Assembly (NCBI GenBank): GCA_022036555.1
Contig: CM039141.1
Location: 3,383,773-3,447,772, forward strand
Direction: 5' to 3'
From: Microstegium vimineum
Lineage: Eukaryota; Streptophyta; Magnoliopsida; Poales; Poaceae
DNA: 64,000 nt
The notes beneath the pieces were generated by a model, which was not told the origin of the DNA, did no database searches, and saw only the letters and a program-made list of their open reading frames with translations. A program made the translations under genes and the position numbers. Positions 1 to 11,401 of this stretch are shown here, in pieces (the stretch's first letter is position 1; every line of letters begins with the position of its first letter).

Positions 1-141
1 ATAAGTACAGCAAACAGTCTCACGATACTTCTCAGGTACTGGGAATGATAATTTAGACAGAACATGTATGGTTCTGAACGACATAGCAAGTAGGCCACCA
101 TGCGCAGATTCACAGCAGTAGCTCTAGACCATAAAACTGCT

Positions 142-1829
142 TCATCCGCTGACAGAAAGAGATCTCTCTCTTCGTGATGATCTGCGATACCCATCTTCAT
201 ACGGGCTCCCACTTCTTGATCTGCTGTCCACAGGTGAGCCAGAGTAAGACCTCTCTCTAAGTCTGTGTTTTGGATCCTGAGGTGAAGGAGACCTATGAAT
301 GCAACAGATTTGATTGCATCACTGAGAAATGGGTGCTCGCTATGTAGACAAAACTGTAAGATCAAGATGCAAGGCGCAAGCATACCTCGAATAGCTTCGG
401 CTCCGTGAAGGGGAACGGCCCCTATAATAACAAGGGGACCTAGAGCGAGAATACCTCCGATCATAAGAATGGCCCCTGTAATATGTAGCAAACAAAAAAG
501 ATGAATAGAGAGGCAGTGTGCCATTCTGTAGCAAGGTAGTCAGCACTGGGAGGAGCCAACAAACCTGACTCTGTCCCTAGCTCTCATCTCTTGAGGCTTC
601 TTTCTGTTCTCTTCTGCAAAAACAACTGTTATTTGCCTACCAAGAACTACCTGCCCATCCATGTAGTACTTTGCATCACCGGCATCATCAGGATCATAAT
701 ACTGGACAAACCCAAACCCTCGGGGCTCCCTGCAGTGCACAGAAGAAAAAACTTTATGAGATCTTAAAGATATGTATTTATCTTCCAAAGATAAAAAGCT
801 TACGTTATAAAGAAAGATGGTAAAAGTATTTCACAGCACACAGATATCAAACTGGTAAAACTATGGATCTCCACATGGCTGCTGACAGAGATGAAGACAA
901 GAATAAGTTACACAGGTGCAAAGTGCACTAGTTTAATTTGCTGCTGACCTTGCACTCATGAGAGTTTAAATAAAGACTTGAAACTCTTCATGATGTGAGT
1001 ATCGACTTGTAACTCTAATTCTTCCCATCTCTTGAACATGAGTACTCTTTTAAGTTGCAGATCACTTAATTGAAATTCTCTATTTCTTCCTTCTCTTCAA
1101 CAGTAATCTTATAGGCTTGTGTCTTCAAAAAATCATTTCACGTTACTTCAAGAGGTGGGCAAAAGTAATAATCTTCGAAATCATGTTCTATGCCAATACC
1201 ATTTAGAGCCGCAACAGTTTGCAATGCCACACAGTCTAGCTAGGTGCCTTACCCAGTGTAATAATCTCTTGGAAGATATATATCTTTAAGCCGACCAAAC
1301 TGCCCAAATGGGCGACGGAGGTCTTCTGGCCTGCATTCAGAGAACTGTGCGTTTGAGGTGACAAGAACACAGGGAATAAGGAAGTCTCAGTGGCAACACC
1401 ACAGTACGATGGCTTGAGCAGGTGCATGAGAACCATGACCAAAAAAAAAAAAAACCCAAGGGGTATAAAAGGCACAAAGGGAATAAACAGATAGAAACCA
1501 TTGAGGTTTCAGGTAATATACATTCTTTTTCATGGATGCATCTAAAGCAAACTCCGACTTAGCTACCAGCAAAATTGCATATGTATATGAAAGGACCATG
1601 TGGTGGAAAACTGGGCATACAAATCAAACGGATATATGTCTTTGAATCTATATCACTATATATTTCATTCAACAAATCTTTACCTGCAGTCCCGACGGAG
1701 ATTTCTGACCAGAAGACTGGTTGGGAGATCCCTACCACGGCCACCATAATGATCACGGGGACTTGGGCTGCGAGCCCTTCTCCTGTAGCCCCTTGGTGGT
1801 GAAGGACTGTAACTGTAGCCCCTTCTCAT
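142..1829 (-). CDS. SC35-like (SCL-type) serine/arginine-rich splicing factor, 5 coding exons
   Basis: Predicted nuclear SR protein acting in spliceosome assembly and splice-site choice. Coding exons on the minus strand are 1684-1829, 1253-1330, 565-729, 386-475 and 142-292. Every intron is GT-AG and the exons total 630 nt, giving 209 residues plus a TGA stop at 142-144. Residues 1-35 are an RS/SP-rich N-terminal extension typical of plant SCL proteins. An RRM spans about 38-115, with RNP2 LLVRNL (39-44) and RNP1 RGFGFVQY (78-85). Residues 130-209 form an RS domain with many RS/SR/SP dipeptides. Length and layout fit the plant SCL25-SCL33 group; I cannot pick the exact paralogue, so no symbol is given. 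The start is the ATG at 1829, shortly after a leader-intron acceptor. Introns are long relative to exons, and plant SR genes are often alternatively spliced. The 3' UTR continues past the left edge. Confidence 0.93.
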
Positions 1830-2557
1830 ATTGATCTAGGATTAACCAATAATATAATCAAACACTATAGCTAAGTATAGACATTAGTAGCTCCGTAATT
1901 AATGAAACAGTAGATGCACAATGAAGACATCTGAAAAAGACATTACAAAAGACAAGCGGCAGTCTAGCCAACCTTTAAGAAAGGAACAAACTTGTGAAGT
2001 TCCAACGTCTCACCATTCCCTCCCTAAAAGCTATCCTTTGGGACTTCGCATCGAATCCAAATCATCCTAAATGCAGTGAAGTAGCAAATGGAATGGGCTC
2101 ACTGTCTATTCTCAATCAAATCGAGACTATAGAATCCGAAATAGGATTAATCGCGAAATAATAGGTGCATCACCGCAGACTACCGCCACAAAACCAAACA
2201 GTAACACAAATAGCTTCATCTACGTTCTAGGACGCGCATATTGAGAGTAATCACACCAACCACAAATTCACGTGTAAACTGTGAAAAAACTAGCGAAATG
2301 CCCTGTATTTAACAATCGCAGAAGAGTCATCTACCTGTCATCATGAACCACTTAGACCATAGTCTAAACAAACAAAATGACACACCGATGACCAGTAAAA
2401 AGGATTAGGGTTGAGCATAACGAACGATCCATCCTCCAAAAGCAGCTACTCGCTACAGTTCACAGCTAATCCGCGCCTCCATCGAACGAAAAAATAGCAA
2501 AAAAACAAACAAAACAAAAATCTGCGAGGAAGGATCACAGTTCACATGGACGCTTAC

Positions 2558-2640
2558 CTCAAGAGAGATCGGATCAGTCGGGGCTGGAGGTGTTGCCGTA
2601 CAGGGGTGCTGCTCTGATTCGTCCAACCGAGTCTCGAACC
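2558..2640 (-). other. 5' UTR exon and leader intron donor of the SCL gene
   Basis: On the minus strand a purine-flanked donor GAG|GTAAGC lies at 2558/2557, and a matching acceptor (CTAG|ATCAA) lies at 1836/1835, six bases before the start codon. This predicts a 5' UTR exon from about 2640 to 2558 and a leader intron of about 720 bp (1836-2557). The upstream end of the exon is not fixed by the sequence. The GC-rich stretch 2640-2770 is the likely core promoter region; I see no clear TATA box there. Confidence 0.6.
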
Positions 2641-2769
2641 TTCGCGAGGCCACGCGAGAGGAGGCGCCGGCGCTTTATCACGCGGACGACACGGTGGAGA
2701 ACCGTCGGATCGGGACACGCGTTGTGACGGCATGGGGTTATACGCGGCGGATGCGGGCGCTGGGCCGTG

Positions 2770-4588
2770 AGGGTCGTTAGGATCTTGTGAGTGGGCCGCA
2801 TGTTTCTGGGCCTCTTTTTTTTTTCTCAAAAAATAAAGAAGATGAGGCATACGAAGCGCATGGAATTTTGATAAAAAAATATGAAACGTATGAAATGAGA
2901 TTATTGTTTCTCACAACAAAAAAAAAATTGATTCTTTCCGAACCAGACCGGCGGCGGCGAGGATAATGCAATTAGCCACGCTAGACTAGCGTGCTCAATT
3001 TTTGTGTTTGAATTTTCAAAATGGTCATCTTTAATTCTTAACTTTTATTTTAGTTTAATATCGTCTTAAATTATCAAAGTGATCGTTTTGATTTTCTCCT
3101 TGGGCTCAATTTCATTCGTTAACTATTAAAAAGTGGGCTGTTCATTTCTCGAACTCGTGGAAAGCACTATTCTGCTGGTCAGCTCCAGCACCACTTCCCA
3201 ACGAAGACGGACAATAATGATATCAGCACCAATGTCTATTTTTCCTAGCCCTCAAATTGGATAGCACATTTCCCACACTTATATCTATATTTAAAACAAA
3301 TACAAATATAGAACTAAATATCTTCAAATAAGGATACGAGTTAGAACAAGGTTATACTGCAAATCTATAAGGGAGATAATATATAAAAGTGGTTGAGTGA
3401 TTTAGAAATAGTTCGAATTTTCTAATTAAAAAACGCATTCTATCTTTTAGATCAAGATTTTCTTTCATGTTTTATGATTAATATTTCCATTCTCGAAAAC
3501 GGTGCTTGGTATATGGAATATCACATCAATATTCTTCTTCTCTCGATCTATATTTTATTCCCAAGAAAGAGGGCAGAAGGAAGATACTTACAATACAAGG
3601 TTTGCCTCCCTATATGCCGTTTATATCTTATTAAAAATGTAGATATAGACGATCTGGCCGGTGTGGTGATACCGTGACAGAAACCCTAGAATGGCCGGTG
3701 TGGCCATTATGTTTTTCCACGGTTGACCACATGGAGCCGCACTCTTGATGGTGATGACTCCATTTTCTCATTGTGTCTGATGTGGTAGTACCAACCACCT
3801 ATGCCATTATCTTCCCTCCACATGGATACCCTACAAGCGTGTGCAACAACAGATAAGGTACAAGAAGCATGGCGAATATTTGGAAACAAAAAGGTCCAAC
3901 CTTTTGTTGGTTTCTTTTGTGAAACTCAAAGCGAATGTCCATGGAAAACAAACTGTCCATGGAAAACAAACTGATAGATAGATACATTGATAGAGTGGGG
4001 GAAAGGTGATGTGCTCGATCGTTACGCAAGCGTGTGCATAGTTGCTTTGGAGTGGACAGAAGAGTTGGAAAACTGTAGAACATCTGCACTGCTATCTTCC
4101 TTTGTAGATTGTTGTTTATATATGGTTGTCAAACAAATTATAGAATCTTAAATTCCATGTCTTCTCCTTTCAGAGCAAAGACAGTGATTCCTCCTCCTGG
4201 GAAAAGAAACAAGATTAGTGGAAAAGCGCAAGTGAAAACAAAAAAACCATGTTGATTGATCATTAGCACTGTCATGAAAAGGTTTAAGCATGGATATTAT
4301 CCATTCTTTCTGCTTGTTGATTATGAATTTCAAAATCAGTCTCGTGTTCCCTACTCCCGCCCCCACCACACCCACCCACACGCACACCCTCATAGTTTAC
4401 ACGCTCGTCCTACTGACCTAACAATAGAAGTCTATAAGTTTCTCCCCTTTCCATTCGTGCAATACCATAACTACTCTAGCGCTATATATTTTTTGTCATC
4501 TTCATTTGTAAAACCATGCTATAAATAGGATCATTTGAAGTGGTTATAGCATGTTTATAAGAGCATCTCCAAGAGTATCCTAAATATG
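2770..4588. other. Intergenic, AT-rich, no gene seen
   Basis: No open frame here has recognisable domains or plausible splice structure. The stretch is AT-rich with scattered homopolymers. A perfect 18-bp tandem duplication (TGTCCATGGAAAACAAAC) occupies 3936-3953 and 3954-3971. At 4559-4588 the sequence around AGAGCATCTCCAAGAGTATC resembles the end of small grass DNA transposons, but I cannot find its partner terminus. Confidence 0.6.
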
Positions 4589-4593
4589 ACTTG

Positions 4594-5636
4594 TGTTGAC
4601 ATCGTTTTTTGGCACGTCAATATGATCTAAGGATTGTGCCGATCGGCAAAAGGCTGATTGTTGTTCCTTATCGGCATCGGGATATCACCGGTCAGATTGC
4701 CGATAAAGGCAAGAATGTTGCTGATGAAGACAGACGTGTTGCCGATGGAGGCAGGAGGACACTGTTGATGAAGGCAAAGGTCAGCTTGCCGATGAGAGCA
4801 GAGAAGTTGTTGCCGATGAAGATAAGGAAGCATTACCGATGAGAGCTAAAGGCTGTTGCCGATGGATGGTAGATGTTGCTGATGGAAGCAGGATGATGTG
4901 GCTAGTGTCAGCGGAGAGTTACCGATGACAATAGAAGGAGGTTGCAGATTGAAAGAAGTCTGCCGATGGAAAGTTTCATCGAAGAGAAGACATAAGGAAA
5001 TTGATGATCTTATACCAGTATTATTATAGAAGTTTGAGTCCGACTCTTGCATGAGTCGTTTTATTTCCTTAATAGTAGAAGAGTCTGTTTAGGAAAAGAT
5101 TGTTATTGTTTGAGTCCGACTCCTGCGCGAGTCAGTTATTTCCCTAAGAATAGGAGTTTTGTTTAGGAAGGTACGAGTCGTATCCGTGTACAACTCCCCA
5201 TACGAGAGTATAAATATGTGCCCGAGGGCCACATGAAAAAGATATCCAAGCATATCAACCAATCAATTACCTTTTTATCTACTTTACCAGTACTCTACTT
5301 TTATCGTATTAGATGTAGTTTACCTACGAGTTCTTTCAAGTTTTCGACGGGCTGCATCTTATCGACCTCCGTCAAACCATTGTAAGTTCCGTGTTTTGAG
5401 CAATCTGAGCTTTGACGTCTGGGTGCATCGCTGTCGTCTCGTTCAACTCTACTCTAGTTATCCTGATCAGGTTTGAGCCTTGACATCCGGGCACATCGCC
5501 GTTGTCTCGTTCAAATTTTGTTCTAGTTATCGTCCTTGTCGATTAACTGGTCAAATCGACTGGCACGCCTTCGGACAACCGAGTTTCGGGTATAAGCCCA
5601 AGGTGTTCGCAGATCCTGACGCTTTTTGTGTCAACA
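4594..5636. mobile_element. Solo LTR (retrotransposon, superfamily not assigned)
   Basis: The 1043-bp segment starts TGTTGACA and ends TGTCAACA, a perfect 8-bp inverted terminus of LTR type. The flanks are ACTTG (4589-4593) and ACTTT (5637-5641), a 5-bp target duplication with one mismatch. Inside are a TATA-like box (AGTATAAATATG, about 5208-5219) and a degenerate array built on GCCGATGAAGG/TTGCCGATG (about 4630-4990). No primer-binding site, coding sequence or second LTR adjoins it, so it is best read as a solo LTR left by LTR-LTR recombination. Orientation from the TATA box would be plus. Confidence 0.8.
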
Positions 5637-5652
5637 ACTTTGTATATCTTGT

Positions 5653-7047
5653 TGTCGGGTACAAAGGTAAGGGGTACCCTAAATGTGTGATAATCTAATG
5701 CTTAACATAGCAACTATTTTAAGGCAGGATCCGATCAGCCGTCCGAGTCAATGAAGGAAGGCCCATCACGCAAAGGTTTCCTTCACCGACAACAGGGACC
5801 GGTCGTGGGCCGGCCCATTGCAGGAAAAACAGAAGACAAGGGTCGAACGAACGACCCCCCCCGTCTCCGCCTCGACCCCGACTGACGGACAGGGGTCAAA
5901 CGAACGACCCCCCCGCCTTCGCCTCGACCTCGACTGACGGATAGGGGTCGAACGAACGACCCCCCGCGGCCTCCGCCTCGACCCCGACTGACGGACAGGG
6001 GTCGAACAAACGACCCCTCCGCCTCCGCCTCGACCTCGACTGACGGACAAGGGTCAAACGAACGACCCCTCCGTCTCCGCATCGACCTCGACTGATGGAC
6101 AGGGGTCGAACGAACGACCCGCGCGCAGGAGGCTCGGTCAGCTCATCTGCTCCCGGTATGGGTTAAAGGGGATCCAATGCGCCTACCTGCCCCCGCCTAA
6201 CGCCATGGGCGACCACTACCACAGTCAAATCCATCAACTCGCCGCCCATGCCCCGACTCTCCGTTGACCGTGCGGCCGCTGTAGCCACATCACAGGTACG
6301 GAATCCAGAGGCACCCTCTCGAGCCATGAACAGGACGACCCTCGAATGTGTCTTCAGGGATACGGCAGGGTCACGTTGGCCTCGACCCCCTCTTGACCAG
6401 GGGGGCCGACCATCGTCTCCAACCACTCCGGCATGGCTCCTGTCCAGTCCGTCCCACGTCAACTGTGGGACTCGTACCCGTCTGCAGAAGACCAACCGCA
6501 CTGCGCCATGACATTCGGCAGCGTCCAGTCTGCCATCACCATGCCCTGGAGCCCCGGAAGGATAGGGAGGCCACGCCGCTACAGCGGTCGACGTCCCACC
6601 GCAAGCATGGAGCACGAACATGCCTCCCATGCCGCTACAGTTTAGGACTCTGTACTCTCGTACCTCCCCTTGATCTATAAAAGGGGATGTCGGGATAGAT
6701 GAAAAAGGGGGCCAAGGGGCTGATCAACATCGGCTTAGACATTCGGACATCAGCTCTGACCCGCATACACCACACACCCGATTGCTTGATCAACATCTCA
6801 AGCAATCAACCGACCACCTAGGATAGCCCTGCTAGCCCTAGGCCTCAGCTCATCCTGAGCACCTCCGTGTAAACCTGCTTGTAGCCCCCTTGTACGAGCA
6901 CTTCGGTGCAAGATAATACAATCCATCCTCCCCCGCTGGACGTAGGGTCTTCTGTGCCCGAACCAGGATAAATCTTGTGTTCTTCTTGCATCACGTCTGG
7001 GAGAGGGAGCACGCAATATACAAATTTACTAGCCGGTGGTCTTGACC
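5653..7047 (+). mobile_element. Gypsy element 3: 5' LTR, 3' end missing
   Basis: It begins TGTCGGGTACAAAGGTAAGG, nearly identical to the sequence starting at 53210, so the two are probably the LTR pair of one plus-strand element. A TATA-like box (TATAAAAGGGG) lies near 6675. Homology to the other LTRs of the window continues through the phrase around GGTGGTCTTGACCCCC at 7031-7046. It then stops short of the expected GGTCATAACACCGACA-type end. The next base starts sequence from the interior of an oppositely oriented element. No primer-binding site follows. Confidence 0.8.
5840..6120. repeat. 52-54-bp tandem repeats inside the element 3 LTR
   Basis: The phrase GGGTC(G/A)AACGAACGACCC recurs at 5840, 5893, 5945, 5999, 6051 and 6103, each followed by a CCGCCTCGACC-type spacer and CTGACGGACA. 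That gives six imperfect units in the LTR. The same array is where the right-hand LTR runs into the assembly gap at 53426. Confidence 0.9.
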
Positions 7048-7773
7048 CCCCCGACCCTCTTGCGCTCGGATTGCGAGGCGAAGAGCATCGTGCTATCCTC
7101 GTTAGGACGAGCCTCGAAGTCCTCTGTGAGCCTTCGTAAGGACGAACCTCAAAGTCCTCTGCGAGCGGGTAACGGGTATAAATTCAAGTGAAATCCAAGT
7201 GAGAACTCGTGCCCCCTTCGACAGGGGTCGATAGAAGCCCTGAGGCGATCTCATTCAAGCAACACCGCATGGATTACCTAGGTGCCAACTCTGTTCGATG
7301 ATAGTCGGTGGCCTGATGCCTCCCGTCGAAGGGATCCTTGGGTATTCCGTGGTTATGCCTTGGATATGACCCGGGGGGCCTCGAGCGTACGTTCTCGAGC
7401 TAGGGGCTCGCGCCTGGCCCTCCCTGGGTCATCCCTGACTCGCGTACTCGAGGGCGGCTGTGAACCTTGTTCGTGGGGCCAGCCTTCGCCCCCTCGAGAT
7501 TTGGGGGTGGACCGAAGTCCTTAACCCTGGGTCGTCCCTGACCTCAGGTACTCGAGGGCGGCTGTTGAACCCTGTGGAAGGGCCAGCCTTCGCTCCCTCG
7601 AGATTTTGACGGACGGGTCAACGTCCGTTGCTTACCTCCGAAGATGACGTCCTATCCTGTGGAATACAAGGGGGCAGACAGGTAGGTATATTAAATGCGG
7701 GGACATACCTGTCTTTCTGTTGGGTCTGCCCGTGGGGCTCGCGCCGGCCCCCCTAGATTATTCTCTACTCGAG

Positions 7774-8140
7774 TACTCGAGGGTGGTTGTCGAACCCTGT
7801 TCGAGGGCCAGCCTTCGTTCCCTCAAGATTTGGGGGTGGACCGGAGTCCATAACCGTGGGTCATCTCTGACCTCAGGTACTCGAGGGCGGCTGTCGAACC
7901 CTGTTCGAGGGCCAGCCTTCGTTCCCTCGAGATTTGGGGTGGACCGAAGTTCATAACCCTGGGTCATCTCTGACCTCAGGTACTCGAGGGCGGTTATCGA
8001 ACCCTGTTCGAGGGCCAGTCTTCGTTCCCTCGAGATTTGGGGTGGACCGGAGTCCATAACCCTGGGTCATCTCTGACCTCAAGTACTCGAGGGCGGCTGT
8101 CGAACCTTGTTCAAGGGCCAACTTTCGTTCCCTCGAGATT
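7774..8140. repeat. 103-bp tandem repeat array
   Basis: The phrase TACTCGAGGGYGG starts units at 7774, 7878, 7981 and 8084 (spacing 104, 103, 103). Each unit continues through a GGGCCAGCCTTCGTTCCCTC-like block to a TGACCTCAGG-like end. Looser copies occur at about 7450 and 7550, in element 1 (14040-14480) and, reversed, in element 3 (52200-52400). Confidence 0.9.
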
Positions 8141-8407
8141 TTGACGGACGGGTCGACGTCCATTGCTTACCTCCGAAGATAACGCCCACTGTTTCACGTT
8201 GTCCGCCACAGGCACGTCTTTTTAGGAGATGTCCGTTCGACTCGGCCGTAGCAGGCATAGGGTGCGGCGAGGCGTGCGGCGCGGAGCCCGACGACATGAC
8301 GGGTGCGGCGAGGCCTGCGGCGCGGAATACGAGGAGGCGGTAGGTGAGCGCATTAAATGCAGAGACTTACTTGTATTTTCGTCGGATCCGCCCGCTCGGC
8401 TTCCGGT

Positions 8408-8415
8408 TATAAATA
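8408..8415 (+). promoter_or_regulatory. TATA-like box upstream of the element 2 antisense gene
   Basis: TATAAATA lies about 180 bp upstream of the ATG at 8592 in otherwise GC-rich DNA. The element 1 copy has CGTATAAGTT at a comparable place (about 14695). The position suits a Pol II promoter driving the antisense gene independently of the LTR. This is inference from position and motif only. Confidence 0.45.
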
Positions 8416-8591
8416 CTGGGGGTGGGGGTCTGGCTTCCGCACGCTTGCCATTGCCTTCCCTGTCTTCTTCCTCTCGCCGTTGCCTTCGCCGTCCACTGAG
8501 CTGGATCTCTGCGTGTGCGAGGGTAGGGAGAGGAGAGATCGGCAACATACCTTCCACTCCCGGATCCGAGCGCATCCGCTTCCCTGCTCCC

Positions 8592-10154
8592 ATGGCCACC
8601 TACAGCTTGCATGGCCCTGACGCCTGGCTTCCGTCGTCGGCGACCGTGGCGCGCTTGGGAGATTTGGTGGAGAGCGGCCTTCTCCGACCCATCACCTCCG
8701 TGGACCGGCCGGAGTGGATGGTGCCGCCGAGGGAGGACGCTGAGCCCAACCCGCCGGAGGGTTACGTGTTTAGCTTCGAAGCTTTCCACCGGGCGGGGTT
8801 GGGATCTCCCCCCAACCGTCTTCTGCGCGGGATCCTCCACCACTACGGCGTGGAGCTCCAACACCTCTCCCCCAACGACATTTGCCACGTGGCGGTATTC
8901 ACTGCCATGTGCGAAGGATACCTGGGGATGGAGCCACATTGGGAGCTGTGGCTCCATCTGTTCGAGGCGATCCTGTTCCACGCCTCGGCCGGCAGCGGTA
9001 GCCGCAGGATGGTCCGGGCAGACTGCTGCAGCATCTCCCTCAAGAGGGCGGACTGCTGGATCCCGACGAAGCTCACGTCGAGCCACTCCGGATGGCACTC
9101 CGGGTGGTTCTACCTGAGGAACGACAACGGTTTGTTCCCCGCCTACACCGGGAGGACGATCGACTTGAGGTCCGACCACTGGAGGTACGACGTCGAGCAG
9201 AAGAAGCAGAAGCGCCTCGACCATCTGCTTGGCGTGGTCTCCAGTCTGAAGAAGGCGGGACTTACGGCGGCGATTGTCGCGTCGTCCTTCCACCAGCGGC
9301 GAGTCGTGCCGCTGATGGCTCGCTCGTGATGCCTCGACGAGATGCGCCCGGGGGTGGATCTCACGGGGTGTCGCCTCGTGGAGGACGAGCTGCCCCTCGA
9401 GAGGGTGGTCCGCCGGGTACGCGCCTCCTTCGCCAGCGCGTTCGAGGTGGGGGGCGTCGCCGGCGTCCCATGATGCCAGACCAGGGCCACGTCCAGCTGG
9501 TATGACACCTCTTTTCTTTGTTGATGCCCCCTTGTTCGTCCTGTTCGTCCCCTTTTGCCCGTTTTCTGACCACGCCTCGCGTTCCTCAGGGGAACGTCGT
9601 TTATCGGAAGTCGCTACCGCCGGTGAAGGAGGAGCAGAACGACTCCCTGGCGAGACGCTTGCAGGCCAAGCAGGACAAGAAGGCCAAGGACAAGGCCAAG
9701 AGGGACAAGGGCAAAAAGGCCCGAGAGAGGGAGGAGCGTGAACGACGCCGGGCACGGCAGAGGCAGGCCAACCTCTCCGAGGAGGGGTCCCCCTCGGAGG
9801 AGGAGTATGAGGGGTCGAGCGGCGATGAGGTTGTTGGCGATATGGCGTTGTAGCGCAGGGTTGTGACCGTTACGCTGATCCTGACGGAGATTATTCTTAT
9901 GCAGGAAGAGGAGTCGGAGCAGGAGGAGGAGGAGGCCGAGCCGCAGCGAGGGCTCGAGGAAGAAAGAGCGGTGCCCAGGCGTCAGAGGGCGGCCACCAGT
10001 ATTGGAGGTGGAGAGGGGTCGACGTCGAGGTCGACCCCAACCGTTGGAATCGAGTCACGGGGTGAGCGCCCCGCGGCTCTTCAAGGTGAAGCGTCGCGGC
10101 GGACGCGTAGCCGTTCGTCGCGGTCCCCGTCGAGGGGTCGGTCGAGCACGCCCC
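8592..10154 (+). pseudogene. Antisense gene (aORF) of gypsy element 2, 5' exons, broken
   Basis: This is the 5' part of the additional gene carried antisense to pol. The ATG at 8592 opens a frame of 245 codons that closes at a TGA (9327-9329), where element 1 has a sense codon, so this is a nonsense mutation. The protein matches the element 1 copy across its length, with shared motifs such as HSGWHSGWFYLRND and GRPSN-free linkers around PEWM.PPR. I believe this domain is the Pfam plant 'putative gypsy type transposon' family (PF04195). Later exons follow a probable acceptor before GGGAACGTCG (about 9590). They encode a Lys/Arg/Glu-rich charged segment and then, after a second intron (about 9850-9903), an Arg/Ser-rich segment. 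A solo LTR inserted at 10160 interrupts the gene, and the rest lies at 11402-11480 and 41401-44110. The molecular role of this protein is not established. Confidence 0.75.
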
Positions 10155-10159
10155 CGGCG

Positions 10160-11401
10160 TGTTAGGAATATGCCCTAGAGCTAATCATGTAGATGATTAT
10201 ATTTCGATTGTATCCATGATTAATAAAGTGTTCTTTGAATATCCATTATAGACAACTAGTATTGATTGACGATTATGTGAATTGTTTGTGGAACTCAATT
10301 ACTTGAATGGTTATTCTAAAAGTTGTCCCTGGTCGGCATTCTTGTAAGAGCACACTTGAATATTAGGCCAACACATGTATTAGTTGATGACTATGTTTCA
10401 CAAGTCATAGACATGGAGATGTCAAACTAATAATGTGGGCACATGTGAGACATGTAGGCTAGACTGACCCAACAAGAGAAAGTCTTTATTCATGTCATGT
10501 ACGTTATGTCCTTAGACCTGAGATTGTGGTATGTACTCAAGATGTGAAACGATCTACTTAGGGACTATCAAACGCTACTCCGTTATTGGGTAGTTATAAA
10601 GGTGGTCATTGGGTGGTCGGGAAACATGCTATGAGACATAGACAATCAAGATGGAATTTGCCCCTCTCTTCGTGAGAGAGATATCGCTGGATCACTCATG
10701 TGATTGGATCAACAAATGCATGGCCGTGCTTGGGTTAAGTGTTAACCCACGAGTTGAACTATATATCGAGTGGCAAAGGGAATAACTTGTACATGGTCAT
10801 AGTGGTTCGTCTGATATGATCATAGCGTATGCATAGGAGTTGACACGCCTTGCTAGAGGCCGCTATCAACTATTGGTCGAGTAAGAGTACTTGAGCCATG
10901 TCTATGTATGCGTGAGCCCATAGGGTCACACGCTTAAAGGGCTGGAAGCCTAATTCAGGTTGGACCCGAATTAGACTAGGTTTAGGGTTACTAATGGGAC
11001 TCCAACGTGGGAGCTCGTCAGGACGCCTATATAAGCAAGGGGTGGGCGCGGGGCGAGATTGATTCACGCCTTTTGGCAGCCGCCGTCGCCTCCCCACGCT
11101 CGCGCCTTTTGCTCCTCGCGGACCTAGCAGTCCGGAGGCGCAACGCTTCCTCCCTGTACGCGTGGGATTCCTCGGAGGTGCTGCATCTGGAGCACAAGGA
11201 CGAACCGCGCGAAGGGGACATTGAGATAGACGACCACGCAACTGCACTGCCTGCTGCGATACGCACGACTACATCAAGTCGTCTTCCGCTACACCTGCGC
11301 GTCTAGTGGTAATCCCGTAACCTATAACTAGCAGTAGATCCTGGTTTATGAGGTCGAAAAGTTTTGTTTTCTGGCTAGCGTAGCAACCTCGTATTCCTTC
11401 A
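10160..11401 (+). mobile_element. Solo LTR, Ty1/copia-type, inserted in the antisense gene
   Basis: This 1242-bp segment starts TGTTAGGAATATGCCCTAGA and ends ATTCCTTCA. The perfect 5-bp target duplication CGGCG occupies 10155-10159 and 11402-11406. The start matches a common grass copia LTR opening (TGTTRGGAATATGCCCTAG). A TATA box (TATATAAGCAAGG) lies near 11030. There is no internal region or second LTR, so it is a solo LTR. It splits the aORF of element 2. Confidence 0.88.

Larger units (their letters stand above)
7048..8591 (-). mobile_element. Gypsy element 2: interior between lost 3' LTR and the antisense gene
   Basis: It is homologous to 13670-14921 of element 1 in the same orientation, and to the reverse complement of 52080-52760 in element 3. 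It holds non-coding repeats and then the upstream region of the antisense gene (TATAAATA at about 8408-8415). The left edge is an abrupt junction with the element 3 LTR. About 500 bp that should separate this sequence from a 3' LTR, and the LTR itself, are missing. Confidence 0.75.

Noticed and set aside
2574..2850. Minus-strand frames upstream of the SCL gene as an N-terminal extension
   Set aside because: The splice donor at 2557 and the start codon after the acceptor at 1835 explain this as 5' UTR and promoter. The protein begins with the family-typical N-terminus at 1829.
6163..6680. Overlapping frames of 110-155 codons in the element 3 LTR
   Set aside because: Both strands are open because of GC bias, and the sequence aligns with the U3/R region of the other LTRs, which is non-coding.
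8367..9755. Long minus-strand open frame of 462 codons
   Set aside because: It lies opposite the GC-rich antisense-gene exons, has Pro/Arg/His-rich composition and no domain, and the plus strand carries the conserved protein. It is a shadow frame.
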